Shown: positions 36,533-45,211 of the stretch, in pieces | Position numbering within the stretch: the first letter of the stretch is position 1 | Layout: each line of letters opens with the position of its first letter | DNA from: Aeromonas aquatica | GTDB lineage: Bacteria; Pseudomonadota; Gammaproteobacteria; Enterobacterales; Aeromonadaceae | Direction: 5' to 3' | Assembly (NCBI RefSeq): GCF_000764655.1 | Contig: NZ_JRGL01000128.1 | Coordinates: 1 to 64,000, forward strand | DNA: 64,000 bases | Position numbers and translations under genes: made by a program | The notes under the pieces: generated by a model | Told to the model about the DNA's origin: nothing | Seen by the model: only the letters and a program-made list of their open reading frames with translations | Database searches by the model: none

Positions 36533-37408
36533 TCACTCGAGCGACGGCGGTCGCAGCTCGGCCTCGTCCCAGCCGAGCGGCAGGGTCAGCAACTGATCGA
36601 TGAGCTCCCGGCGATCGGATTTCTCCAGATAGGCGAGGTAGAGCGGGCGGCTGAGCGGCTGCCCTCCTTCCACCAGGTGCAGCCGTCCCTGTTCGAGGAA
36701 GGGGCTCACCATCCGCCGCGGCAGGTAGGCGGCGCCACCGTTGGACAGCACGAACTGCAGCGCCATGCTGGCGGAGCTCGAATGCAGCACAGGTGTCTTC
36801 TGCAGGCTCTGCAAGCGACTGGATTGGGGCTCGAAGCTGGTGCCCCAGTCAAGGTGAATGTGCGGCATCTGCATCAGGCTGTCGGCGTTGGCGGCACTGT
36901 CCCGACTCACCAGCACGAACACCAGCTCACCGATGGGGTGCAGGGCGATCTCGTCGATCTTGGTCGGCTCTGAGAGCAAGGCCAAGTCGAGGGAGCGCTC
37001 CAGCAACTGGCGGCACAGGTGCTCGCGCGACGCGGTTTCGAGCCGCACCGCGAGGCCGGGGGCCAGTGCATAGACGTGATTGAGCCAGTCGTTGAAATCG
37101 AGCTCCCAGAACACCGCGGGAGCGCCGATGGCGAGCTGCTGACTGAAGCCGGGGGAGAGAGCCACGTCCTGTTTGGCGCGGCCTAGCGTGTGCAAGATGG
37201 CGTCTGCGTAGGGCAGCAGACGTTCACCGGAGGCGGTCAGGCGGATGTTGTTGCGATGACGGGCAAACAGGCTGACCCCGAGTTGCTGCTCAAGCTGGCG
37301 GATCCGAAAGCTCACCGCCGACTGGGTCAGGTAGAGATTCTCGGCAGCCCGGCCAAAGTGCCGGGTCTTGCTGACCTCGATGAAGGTCCGAAGCAGCTCG
37401 GTATCCAT
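36533..37408 (-). CDS. hdfR: LysR-family regulator HdfR
   Basis: 291 residues beginning MDTELLRTFIEVSKTRHFGR, almost identical to E. coli HdfR ([20 protein letters not shown]) in its HTH. It ends with an effector domain carrying SRPLYLAYLEKSDR. E. coli HdfR represses flhDC. Here the ATG overlaps the maoP stop (TAATG), so the two genes form one operon, whereas in E. coli they are divergent as I recall. Regulation of flagella in this organism is inference. Confidence 0.93.
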   Translation of the reverse strand: MDTELLRTFIEVSKTRHFGRAAENLYLTQSAVSFRIRQLEQQLGVSLFARHRNNIRLTASGERLLPYADAILHTLGRAKQDVALSPGFSQQLAIGAPAVFWELDFNDWLNHVYALAPGLAVRLETASREHLCRQLLERSLDLALLSEPTKIDEIALHPIGELVFVLVSRDSAANADSLMQMPHIHLDWGTSFEPQSSRLQSLQKTPVLHSSSASMALQFVLSNGGAAYLPRRMVSPFLEQGRLHLVEGGQPLSRPLYLAYLEKSDRRELIDQLLTLPLGWDEAELRPPSLE

Positions 37409-37773
37409 TAATCGAGGGACTCGTCGCTGCCACCGCCGCCGCCAGCGCTGCTTTCAAAACTGCCGCCCATGTCTTCATTGGCGCCACCGGCGACGGTGCA
37501 CAGACGATGCACCCGCTTGGGACCAATCACCTTCAGATACTTGAACCACACCTTGGCGTGGGGGTTGCTGCCGGCGGTGCCAGACTTGACCTGCTCGATG
37601 AAGGCACTCTCGACCTCGTCGCGCGGAGCCAAGTTGCCCTGGTAGAGCGCCAGCATGACGGTGCCGTATTTTTCCAGACTGTCCGCTTCGGCCACGGTGA
37701 ATTCGCCGCTGCGACGCAGGCCACGGGGAAAATGTTTGAAGTCATTGAAACGCTTGTCTGATTCGAAGCTCAT
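37408..37773 (-). CDS. maoP: Macrodomain Ori organisation protein MaoP (YifE)
   Basis: 121 residues: NDFKHFPRGLRRSGEFTVAEADSLEKYG and KVWFKYLKVIGPKRVHRL match E. coli MaoP (FDNKHYPRGFSRHGDFT, KPKRFHTL). The C-terminus is Gly/Ser-rich (SAGGGGGSDES), unlike E. coli. MaoP with the maoS site helps organise the Ori macrodomain. The ATG at 37773 is preferred; a longer frame to 37818 has no family match. First gene of a maoP-hdfR pair. Confidence 0.9.
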   Translation of the reverse strand: MSFESDKRFNDFKHFPRGLRRSGEFTVAEADSLEKYGTVMLALYQGNLAPRDEVESAFIEQVKSGTAGSNPHAKVWFKYLKVIGPKRVHRLCTVAGGANEDMGGSFESSAGGGGGSDESLD

Positions 37774-38001
37774 AGTGCTCTTATTCTGGTTAGTTTGACC
37801 TTTGCGGGCAAGTATCATCAGGCCGTCGCAGAGTGCAAAATCAATTTTTTTACTATGTTAATAAATATATTTCATCGAACTGGGTTTCGCTCATCCCGAG
37901 GCGGGATTTTGCGGTGAGTGCCACAAAAAAGCCTGAAAAATAGTGGAGTTATGTCAGCTTCTGTAAAGGAAATGGCGGCATTGACGCGCGAAAAACCCAA
38001 A

Positions 38002-38029
38002 AAATAAGGCGCCATGTGGCGCCTTATTT
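38002..38029 (-). terminator. Terminator after ecotin gene
   Basis: A 12-bp stem (38002-38013 with 38018-38029) with an ATGT loop, followed on the minus strand by a T-rich run. About 38 bases after the eco stop. Confidence 0.85.
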
Positions 38030-38066
38030 GGATGTTTATGAACAACTGTACCCGAGCATCAGGCAC

Positions 38067-38549
38067 TCATTCGATCATGGCTGGCTGCGCGAGGTTGTCG
38101 GCACGCCACAGACGATAGCGCACTTCATACTCTTGCGGCACATAGATGACGAACGGCAGTTTGGAGTTGTAGTTCACGAAGAAGCCCTGGCCATAGATCT
38201 GGACGAAGGTATCCTTCTTCTGGCCATCCGGGCAGGCCATCAGGGTACTGACGGGGCCGGAGACCTGGCCCAGGGTCAGGTAGTTGTAGCCCCAGCCCTT
38301 GACGCTGTGCTGTTCCAGGTTGCCGGCGAAGCGCGGCAGGTTGCAGTCGACCAGCATCTTCTTGCCGACCTGCAGTTCGACCATCATGTCGGCTTCATTC
38401 TCGACTTCCGGCAGACGGATCACGACACGTTCCTGGTTCACTTCGGCGGCGGGGAACATGCTGATATCAAATTTTTTCGGTTCGGCGGCGAAGGCATGGC
38501 CACCCAATAACAAGGCGCCCAGCAGGCTAAAACGCAATACGGTTTTCAT
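38067..38549 (-). CDS. eco: Ecotin, periplasmic serine protease inhibitor
   Basis: 160 residues from the ATG at 38549, with GAGG upstream. The signal peptide (MKTVLRFSLLGALLLGGHAFA) is followed by the ecotin core: VDCNLPRFAGNLEQHSVKGWGYNYL, and the reactive loop VSTLMACPDGQKK keeps the P1 Met, as in E. coli (STMMACPDG). The disulfide cysteines are present. It inhibits trypsin-like and elastase-like proteases, protecting the periplasm. It lies near the protease operon but in a separate unit. Confidence 0.95.
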   Translation of the reverse strand: MKTVLRFSLLGALLLGGHAFAAEPKKFDISMFPAAEVNQERVVIRLPEVENEADMMVELQVGKKMLVDCNLPRFAGNLEQHSVKGWGYNYLTLGQVSGPVSTLMACPDGQKKDTFVQIYGQGFFVNYNSKLPFVIYVPQEYEVRYRLWRADNLAQPAMIE

Positions 38550-38729
38550 CTGTACCTCATGGGATTGCTTCAACGCCGCTAGACTAACCGCTCTGCCGTT
38601 TTCATGCCAGCGCTGCGGGGCGCAAAACCTGCCGTTACCGGCACACAATGACGTAATTTGATGCTTTTTTGACGGCTTGCCTCACAAACAGGCAACAGGG
38701 TAGGGGTCATGAGACCCCCACCCAGGCCA

Positions 38730-39287
38730 TCAACGCACCAACAACACCTGCTTGGCCCAGGCGCTGGGGGCCCGCAGGCCGACGGAGCCACTGGTGATGT
38801 CGAGATAGGCCACCGTCTTGCCCGCCGGGAAGGGGGTGGCGGACCAGAGATAGACGTAGCCGTCATTCACCTCTTTCCCGTCACCGGCCATGGCGCGGGG
38901 GAAGATGGTCTCGTTCAATGCCGGCTTGTAGCAGGCGGACTCCAGTATGCTGGTCAGCTCCTTGATGGTGGGCAGGCGCCAGTCCTGGTGGCCACCGAAG
39001 CCATGGAGGGCGTGATTGGGTTCGGTGCGGATCCGCTCGGCGGTCAGCAGCGCCTGCTGCCAGTAGAGCCGGGTAGGCTCGCCGCGACAGCTGTCATTTT
39101 GCCAGGTTTGCCCCAGCTGGCAGCGCATCCAGGTGAGGCCGGAGGCCCGGTCGGTCACGGTGCCGTTACCGTGATCGAGGAAGCGGGAGCTGGGGCTGGT
39201 TCTGGGCATGTTGTCGTCGCAGATGGCGATGGCCAGTGCCAGCGGGCTGCACAGACCGAGCAGCAGGGTCAGGAGAAACTTGTTCAT
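38730..39287 (-). CDS. Secreted DUF1566 (Lcl-type) protein
   Basis: 185 residues with a signal peptide (MNKFLLTLLLGLCSPLALA). DUF1566/Lcl features: RFLDHGNGTVTDRASGLTWMRC, DWRLPTIKELTSILE, and YLWSATPFP with a final SVGLRAP strand. Cysteines suggest a periplasmic or surface location. Its ATG overlaps the stop of the upstream DUF1566 lipoprotein (ATGA). It is the last gene in the Fur-preceded set. Lcl domains occur in surface adhesins; role here unknown. Confidence 0.88.
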   Translation of the reverse strand: MNKFLLTLLLGLCSPLALAIAICDDNMPRTSPSSRFLDHGNGTVTDRASGLTWMRCQLGQTWQNDSCRGEPTRLYWQQALLTAERIRTEPNHALHGFGGHQDWRLPTIKELTSILESACYKPALNETIFPRAMAGDGKEVNDGYVYLWSATPFPAGKTVAYLDITSGSVGLRAPSAWAKQVLLVR

Positions 39288-40654
39288 CGGGTTACCTCGG
39301 CCACCAGGCGCAGTTGCAGGGCATTGGTGTCGTCAGGGGTTTGTACGGGGGTCGGGTAATCGGTGCCGGCATCCTCACCCCAGAAGAGCGGGGCAATGAC
39401 GCTGAGCGGTGCGCTCTCGAGGCGACGGGACGGGGTCAGGGTCTGACTCCAGTAATAGCCATCGAAGCCATTGAACCCGGTGCCCAGATCGGGGAAGTAG
39501 CGCACATCCAGGGTCGCTATCTGACCATCCTGCTGACTGAGGGAGCCAAAATGCTGCAGGCTCATCAGCTCCTGGGCCTCGGGCAGGCGCCAGTGCGCGA
39601 TGCCGCACAGCTGCTGGCTGTTGAGCCACTGACGGTATTGCTCCGTGGTGCAGATGGCCTCGCCGTTCGGGCAGGCGTAATCCAGCTCCTCCTGCAAGGG
39701 ATGGTAGTTGCCAAATTCCCAGGCGAAGGCCCGGTGCAGATCCCGCGGGCTGTCCGGATCATCCAGCTTCTTCTCCCAGACGAGACCCGTATTGAGATCC
39801 TCCACGCAGTCCCACAGAGTTGCGCTGTCCGGCAGCGGCTGCCCCTGGTTGTCGAGCTTGCGATAGCGCAAGGGGGACTGCTTGAGGCTGGCGTCCTGGC
39901 CCGGATGATCCGCGGGCTCGCTGGTCAGCAGGTAGTCCACCCCGTCGCTGTAAGTGGTGACACCGCTGGCGGTGATCAGGGCTCTTGGCTGCTGCTGCAG
40001 CAAGACGGCACTGAGTCTGGCCTGCAGGCTCTGCAGCTCGGGGCTGTTGGCAAAGTGCTGGCCGAGCTCGGGCAGCAGGGTGACCAGCCCCTGCCAGATC
40101 TGACGTCGGCGCTCATCGGCAGAGAGCCCCGGCAAGGTGCCGGCGTCACCGAGGGCGGCCAGCGCCAGCTCGGAGAGGGCCTGGTTGAAGGCGGTCAGCT
40201 GAGCGAGGGCAGCGAGATCCTGGCCAGGCTGGAGCGGGGCCAGAGCCAGCAGCAGCTCGGCCAGTGCCTGGGCTGGGGGGATACCGTCGCCGATGCGGGT
40301 CTGCAACAGGCTGCTCAAGAGGGTGGGGGTGAGCTGTTGTCCATCCAGACGCGCCGCCGGGTGGGTCAGGGTCAGGGCGGCCGGATCGCGTGGGATGAAC
40401 AGCAAGGGGCTGGTCAGCAAGGTGGGGGAGGTGCCGCTCAGCTGACGGGCACCGGCGGCGCCACTGACTTCGGGTTCGCCGGCATCGCAGCGATCGTTCT
40501 GGTTGAGGTTGACGCACAGGGTGCCCGCCTGGGGCAGCTCAACCGTCAGGCGATAATCCGGCGCCGCCAGCGGCGCCTCATCCGTGCTGCCACCACCACA
40601 GGCGGTGAGCAGGGGGGCCAGCAAACAGGCCAGCGGGGTCATTCTCATCTTCAT
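39284..40654 (-). CDS. DUF1566 (Lcl-type) lipoprotein
   Basis: 456 residues with a lipobox (LLAPLLTAC-GGGS). A Leu/Ala-rich middle leads to a C-terminal DUF1566 domain: LWDCVEDLNTGLVWEKKLD, CGIAHWRLPEAQELMSL and GYYWSQTLTP. An early segment CVNLNQNDRCDAGEP resembles a short surface-protein (calcium- or EF-like) loop. It is probably outer-membrane anchored. It overlaps the next gene (ATGA), and a hairpin lies between it and the metallopeptidase gene. Confidence 0.88.
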   Translation of the reverse strand: MKMRMTPLACLLAPLLTACGGGSTDEAPLAAPDYRLTVELPQAGTLCVNLNQNDRCDAGEPEVSGAAGARQLSGTSPTLLTSPLLFIPRDPAALTLTHPAARLDGQQLTPTLLSSLLQTRIGDGIPPAQALAELLLALAPLQPGQDLAALAQLTAFNQALSELALAALGDAGTLPGLSADERRRQIWQGLVTLLPELGQHFANSPELQSLQARLSAVLLQQQPRALITASGVTTYSDGVDYLLTSEPADHPGQDASLKQSPLRYRKLDNQGQPLPDSATLWDCVEDLNTGLVWEKKLDDPDSPRDLHRAFAWEFGNYHPLQEELDYACPNGEAICTTEQYRQWLNSQQLCGIAHWRLPEAQELMSLQHFGSLSQQDGQIATLDVRYFPDLGTGFNGFDGYYWSQTLTPSRRLESAPLSVIAPLFWGEDAGTDYPTPVQTPDDTNALQLRLVAEVTR

Positions 40655-40666
40655 TTATTGTCCTTG

Positions 40667-40685
40667 GAGGGGCCCTGGGCCCCTC
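40667..40685 (-). repeat. Intercistronic hairpin, metallopeptidase to lipoprotein
   Basis: GAGGGGCC/GGCCCCTC stem (40667-40674 with 40678-40685) with a CTG loop, just before the lipoprotein ribosome site. No T run on the coding strand, so it is probably not a full terminator. Confidence 0.55.
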
Positions 40686-40721
40686 GCTGTTTTTTAGCCA
40701 TTAATAATGTCGAGGGGCGTC

Positions 40722-43136
40722 TCAGCCGCGGCGACTGACACGGCGCCAGAGGGCGAGCGGCAACAACCAGAGCAGATTGAGGCTGCCGCCACCGCTGCTG
40801 TCCGCGGTGTCGAAGTGGATGATGCCGTCATCCGGCAGCACTATGGGCTCGCCACACTGGGCGCCGGTGCGCTGGCTGATGCTCCAGCCATTGAGGCGAC
40901 CCTGCTTGCCGGGGGCGTTGTCCACCACTTCCAGGGTCCATTGGCCGGCCAGCGGCTCGCCGATGAACTGACTCAGGGGTTGCAAGGATTGCAGCTCGGT
41001 CGGGAAGACACCCTTGAGGCGCGGCAGCGGGCTGTAGCCCTTGTCCCAGATCTGGACCCGGGTGCCGGAGGGGGAGTTGAGCCAGATCTCCAGCTCGTCC
41101 AGCGCCTCGTGTTGCAAGTCCAGGCTCAGCTGCAGTTGGTCGCTCACCCGGGTCTGGGTCTTCTCCAGCAGCAGGCTGGCCTGGCTCAACCCTTTCTCCT
41201 CCGCGCTCTGCGCATCCTTGAGGGTCAGGGCCTGGCCGTTGGCCCGGCTGATGACGGGGGTACCGATGGGCAGGCTCAGGGGCTGTTGCCATTGGCGCTC
41301 GCTCGGGCTGGCACCGGTCAGGGTCAGGTTGACGGGCAGGGCGGCCACGTCGCCGCAGGCGAGGGGGCTCTGGGCCAGCAGTCGCAGGGTGGTGCTCATG
41401 CTGGCGCCCGCCGCCAGGGTGCTGGCCTGCCACTGATAGGGGTCGACTTGCAGGCCGGTCGGCAGGGTCAGGGTCAGATCGTGCAGGGTCACCGCCGTGT
41501 TGCCCGGGTTGCTCAGGGTGAGCACCACGGACTGGCGTTGACCCAGCTCGATGGCGCTGCCATCGGCCAGGGCCAGGTTGACCGGGGCCTGCAGCAGGCC
41601 GTGCTGACGAAATGCCTGCTCCAGGTGGCGGCCATAATGGCGCGCCGGGTAGAGCCGCTCGGCGGTGTCCACCGTGAGGCGGGCCAGCTGCGGCATGCGG
41701 ATGGCCGGGCCCAGACCGAAGTGGGACTCGATGATCAGGCGATCGAACTCGTCCCGCGCCACCTCACCGTACTCGGCGACCGAGGCCAGCAGGGCCTGGA
41801 ACAGCGGCGTGCCCCACAGCTGATCCCCGTTGCTGCCGTTGATGGTTCTGTGGGCCGGGTAGTTGTAGTCCGGGTGGTAGCGGGCGCGCAGATCGTCCAG
41901 CTGACGCGGGGCCCGGTCGGTGAAGCGGGCATCCCAGTTGAACACCAGGGCCGGCTCGAAGTTGCGACCGGCCTCGCTGCGCTGGCGGTGGCTGGCGGCG
42001 AGATAGTCGCTGAAGCCCTCGCCGATGGCGCCCCAGTCCGCCTCGTCACCGAGATCCGGCACTATGTGGTGCTGCACCGCGTGGCCGAACTCGTGCCAGA
42101 TGACCATGGGATCCTCGGCATCGGGCACGCCGCTGCGGCCCAGCTCCAGCCTGCGCTCGAAGGGGTCATAGAGGGAGTTGTCCTGATAACCCGCATCGGT
42201 GTCGATGTCGAGGGCGCCGGGGATGAGGTCGGTGAAACCGAGCGCCTTGAGGTGCCGCTGGGCAAGATCCAGGTGGTAGTAGGCATTGATGTCGGCAAAG
42301 CCGGCATCGTCTCGGATCAGGCGAAATGCCTGGGGGTTGTCGGTGCTGTAGGGGGCCGTGGCGGGCTCCATGGCATCCACCACCCGGGCATTGGGGCCGC
42401 TCAGCACATAGTCACTGCCTCGCAGGCTGACCGGCAGGGCCACATTGTCCTGATAGGCTGCCTCTGCCAGCACCAGGGATTCGTGCCAGACCAGGCTGGC
42501 ATCCTGCAACTGGGTGCGGGGATCCGGGTCAAACACCCGGGCCAGTACGGACTGATCCCCCGCATCCGGGGTGAAGGGTGCCGCCGTGGTGGCGGCGTCC
42601 ATCCAGCGGCCGAGCTCCTGGCTGCCGTCACAGCTGGCAAACAGCTGCTGGTAGGCGGCCTTGGCGTTGCCGTCCTTGTGCTCGCGCACCCGCAGGCGCA
42701 GGGCCGGCACCAGGGTGTCGCCGTCGCGCCAGTACCAGGCCTCGACCGGCCCCAGCGTATCTACCTCGGCACCCGCATCACGCAGGCTGGTGAGCAGGGG
42801 ATCCAGGCTGGTGGCGGGGTCGCAGACGGGCTCGGTGCTCTGCAGCGGACGCAGGTTGTGATAGAGGCGCCAGGGCTTGCCGGTCGGATCGATGCTGACG
42901 GCGGCCTGGGTGGTGGCCACCGGCAGGCCGTTGACCAATTGATGGAAGCTATGGTGGTGGCCGAGCAGGCTGACCCTGTCGTAGTCGGGGACGAGGGTCA
43001 CGCCGAGGCGGCTCTCCAGCCAGGCTTGGGGCGTGGTGGTGAGCGGCGGTGCATCGACATACAGCAGCTCGGCGGCCTGCAGAGGCTGAGCGAGCAGGGT
43101 CGCCGTCAGCCAGAGGGCCAGGGATGAGGGTTTCAT
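40722..43136 (-). CDS. Secreted HEFGH metallopeptidase with P-domain and GlyGly-CTERM tail
   Basis: 804 residues from the ATG at 43136, with GGAG upstream and a typical signal peptide (MKPSSLALWLTATLLAQPLQA). An FTP-like N-terminal region (VSIDPTGKPWRLYHNL) precedes zinc motif WHEFGHAVQHH (about residue 348) and GEGFSDYLAAS with a further Glu, then a Leu-rich beta region and a P/proprotein-convertase-like domain (LEIWLNSPSGTRVQIWD, about 680-770). The final 25 residues SSGGGSLNLLWLLPLALWRRVSRR are a GlyGly-CTERM signal for rhombosortase. It is probably surface-displayed. A longer start at 43172 overlaps the upstream stop. Confidence 0.85.
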   Translation of the reverse strand: MKPSSLALWLTATLLAQPLQAAELLYVDAPPLTTTPQAWLESRLGVTLVPDYDRVSLLGHHHSFHQLVNGLPVATTQAAVSIDPTGKPWRLYHNLRPLQSTEPVCDPATSLDPLLTSLRDAGAEVDTLGPVEAWYWRDGDTLVPALRLRVREHKDGNAKAAYQQLFASCDGSQELGRWMDAATTAAPFTPDAGDQSVLARVFDPDPRTQLQDASLVWHESLVLAEAAYQDNVALPVSLRGSDYVLSGPNARVVDAMEPATAPYSTDNPQAFRLIRDDAGFADINAYYHLDLAQRHLKALGFTDLIPGALDIDTDAGYQDNSLYDPFERRLELGRSGVPDAEDPMVIWHEFGHAVQHHIVPDLGDEADWGAIGEGFSDYLAASHRQRSEAGRNFEPALVFNWDARFTDRAPRQLDDLRARYHPDYNYPAHRTINGSNGDQLWGTPLFQALLASVAEYGEVARDEFDRLIIESHFGLGPAIRMPQLARLTVDTAERLYPARHYGRHLEQAFRQHGLLQAPVNLALADGSAIELGQRQSVVLTLSNPGNTAVTLHDLTLTLPTGLQVDPYQWQASTLAAGASMSTTLRLLAQSPLACGDVAALPVNLTLTGASPSERQWQQPLSLPIGTPVISRANGQALTLKDAQSAEEKGLSQASLLLEKTQTRVSDQLQLSLDLQHEALDELEIWLNSPSGTRVQIWDKGYSPLPRLKGVFPTELQSLQPLSQFIGEPLAGQWTLEVVDNAPGKQGRLNGWSISQRTGAQCGEPIVLPDDGIIHFDTADSSGGGSLNLLWLLPLALWRRVSRRG

Positions 43137-43171
43137 AGGTGACTCCAAAGCAGAAAAGATGAGGCGTGGCA

Positions 43172-45211
43172 TCAGTGGTTCACCCCGGCGAGGGTGAGCA
43201 GGAAGGCATACTCCTGGGCCGCGCGCAGCTGCGCCGTACGGGGGTTGGCGAGGTGGCCGCCATCGAGCTCGGTCCTGAGCAGATAAGGGCCCTTGCCTGT
43301 GCTGTGGGCCCGCAGGCGGGCTATCCACTTGAGCGGCTCCCAGTAGGGGACCTGACTGTCATGGAGCCCTGCCGTCACATAAAGTGGCGGGTAGGGGGCA
43401 GCGTGCAGATTGTCATAGGGGCTGAGTCGGCGCATGGCAGCATAATCGGCGGCGTTCGCCGGGTTGCCCCACTCCGCATACTCCTGGCGGGTGAGCGGCA
43501 GCTCGGGATCCATCATGGTGCCGAGCATGTCGACGAAGGGCACCTGCAGCACGGCGCCGGCGAAACGGGTCGGCGCCTGATTGAGGGCCGCCGCCACCAG
43601 CAGACCGCCAGCGCTGCCGCCCATGGCAAACAACCGGGCGGGATCGATGGCGGGATCCCGGGCGAGGCTGTCTGCCACCGCCAGGAAGTCGTCCACGCTG
43701 TGCTGCTTCTGCTGGCCACGGCCATCCAGATACCAGGCCTCCCCCAGCATGCCGCCGCCGCGCACATGGGCGATGGCGTAGACGAAGCCGCGATCCAGCA
43801 GGCTCAGCACCTGGGACTGGTAGTAGGGGCGCATGGGGGTGCCGTAGGCACCATAGCCATAGAGCAGCAGCGCCTTGGGTTGGCTGATGTCCTTGCGCCA
43901 GACCAGGGAGACCGGCACCCTGACCCCATCCTTGCTCTGCACCCAGCGCCGCTCACTCTGATAGGGAGAGGCCTGGGTCGGCTTGTCGCCAGTCAGCCAG
44001 GCGCCCGAGTCCAGATCCAGCCAGCGCTGGTGCGGGGCCTCGGCCATGCCCTGACGGCGAATGAGGACCCGCTCGCTCGCAGGATCCTGGGCGCCCTGGA
44101 TCCAGGCCGTGCCGGCTCCTTCGGTGAGCGGCAGGCTGTGGGTCAGCTTGCCGTCGGCGTCCAGCACGTCGAGCCAGTCGTCCCCGTCTTTGCGGTATTG
44201 CAGCACGGTATGGGCGGCAAACAGGCGCCACTTCTCGAGGCTGCGATCCTGCCCGGACCAGAGCGGTCGCCAGGGTTTGCTACCTACCTCGGCCAGGCTG
44301 GCTGCCTGGTAGAGGCCGAGCTCCCCATCCCGATTGCTCTTGATGAGCACCCGCTCGGCCAGGGTGTCCAGGTAGTATTCGACCCCGGGCTGGCGCGCCT
44401 TGACAAGGGCCGCCTTGCCGCCGTCCAGCAGGTATTGTTCCGAGCTGTCGTGGTTGTTGCTCTGCAGGATCAGGTGGCGCTTGTCCGTGGTGCGATAGAG
44501 ACTGAGTAGCCAGGCGGCGTCCGCCTCTTGATGCACCATGGTTTCTTTGCCGTCTCGCCAGGCCCAGAGTTGCCAGGGGCGCAGGGTGTTGCGCTCGTTG
44601 GCGACCGTGTAGAGGGTCTTGCCATCCAGGCTCCAGAGCAGATCGCTGGTTCTGTGGGGCAGGGTGGCCAGGGTCTCGCCGCTTGCCAAGTCCAGCAAGG
44701 TGATGCGGTAGTCTCTATCGCCTCGGCTGTCTTCGGCCAGGGCCAGCCAGCGCCCGTTCGGGTGCAGGGACCAGGCGGCGAGCTCGTAGTAGCCGTCGGC
44801 TGGCTGACGCGGTGCCAGCCGTTGGCGGGGCTCCGCCTGCTCATCGTTGCGTTGCCACAGGCTGCCATCGGCACTCATGCGCCACTGGCTGCCGGCCTGG
44901 CTCAGCCACTCGACGGGCATGGGCTCGCCCCGCTCCCGGTGCTGCCACTCGGTTTGCAGCTTGGCTGCGAGAGGCTTCTGGCCAGCGAGCTGTTGCTCGG
45001 TCCAGCGGTTCTGCTCGCGCAGCAGCGTCAGCAACTCGTGAGAGTTGCGGCTGTCATCGCGCCAGCCGCCATAGGCGTCGAAGCGGGCTATCTCTCCCTT
45101 GTGCAGTTGTGGACGCTCGGGGATGAGGGGCGCCGCGGCTTGGGTCACTTCATGGACAGAGGCGGGCGCCGGGGTGGCCAGCAGGCTGGCCAGGATCAAA
45201 AGAGCGTGCAT
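43172..45211 (-). CDS. Secreted S9 family peptidase, oligopeptidase B-like
   Basis: 679 residues with a signal-like N-terminus (MHALLILASLLATPAPA). An N-terminal beta-propeller is followed by an alpha/beta hydrolase domain: LLYGYGAYG, GGSAGGLLVAA (catalytic Ser about residue 532), and TELDGGHL with the catalytic His near 651. It resembles oligopeptidase B (PtrB), cleaving peptides after basic residues, but is exported. Start and stop both share bases with the neighbours (TGATG), so it is translationally coupled within the operon. Confidence 0.88.
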   Translation of the reverse strand: MHALLILASLLATPAPASVHEVTQAAAPLIPERPQLHKGEIARFDAYGGWRDDSRNSHELLTLLREQNRWTEQQLAGQKPLAAKLQTEWQHRERGEPMPVEWLSQAGSQWRMSADGSLWQRNDEQAEPRQRLAPRQPADGYYELAAWSLHPNGRWLALAEDSRGDRDYRITLLDLASGETLATLPHRTSDLLWSLDGKTLYTVANERNTLRPWQLWAWRDGKETMVHQEADAAWLLSLYRTTDKRHLILQSNNHDSSEQYLLDGGKAALVKARQPGVEYYLDTLAERVLIKSNRDGELGLYQAASLAEVGSKPWRPLWSGQDRSLEKWRLFAAHTVLQYRKDGDDWLDVLDADGKLTHSLPLTEGAGTAWIQGAQDPASERVLIRRQGMAEAPHQRWLDLDSGAWLTGDKPTQASPYQSERRWVQSKDGVRVPVSLVWRKDISQPKALLLYGYGAYGTPMRPYYQSQVLSLLDRGFVYAIAHVRGGGMLGEAWYLDGRGQQKQHSVDDFLAVADSLARDPAIDPARLFAMGGSAGGLLVAAALNQAPTRFAGAVLQVPFVDMLGTMMDPELPLTRQEYAEWGNPANAADYAAMRRLSPYDNLHAAPYPPLYVTAGLHDSQVPYWEPLKWIARLRAHSTGKGPYLLRTELDGGHLANPRTAQLRAAQEYAFLLTLAGVNH

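Noticed and set aside
40707-43127. Long + strand frame opposite the metallopeptidase
   Set aside because: Antisense to a gene with a clear HEFGH motif and signal peptide; translation is low-complexity Gly/Val/Gln.
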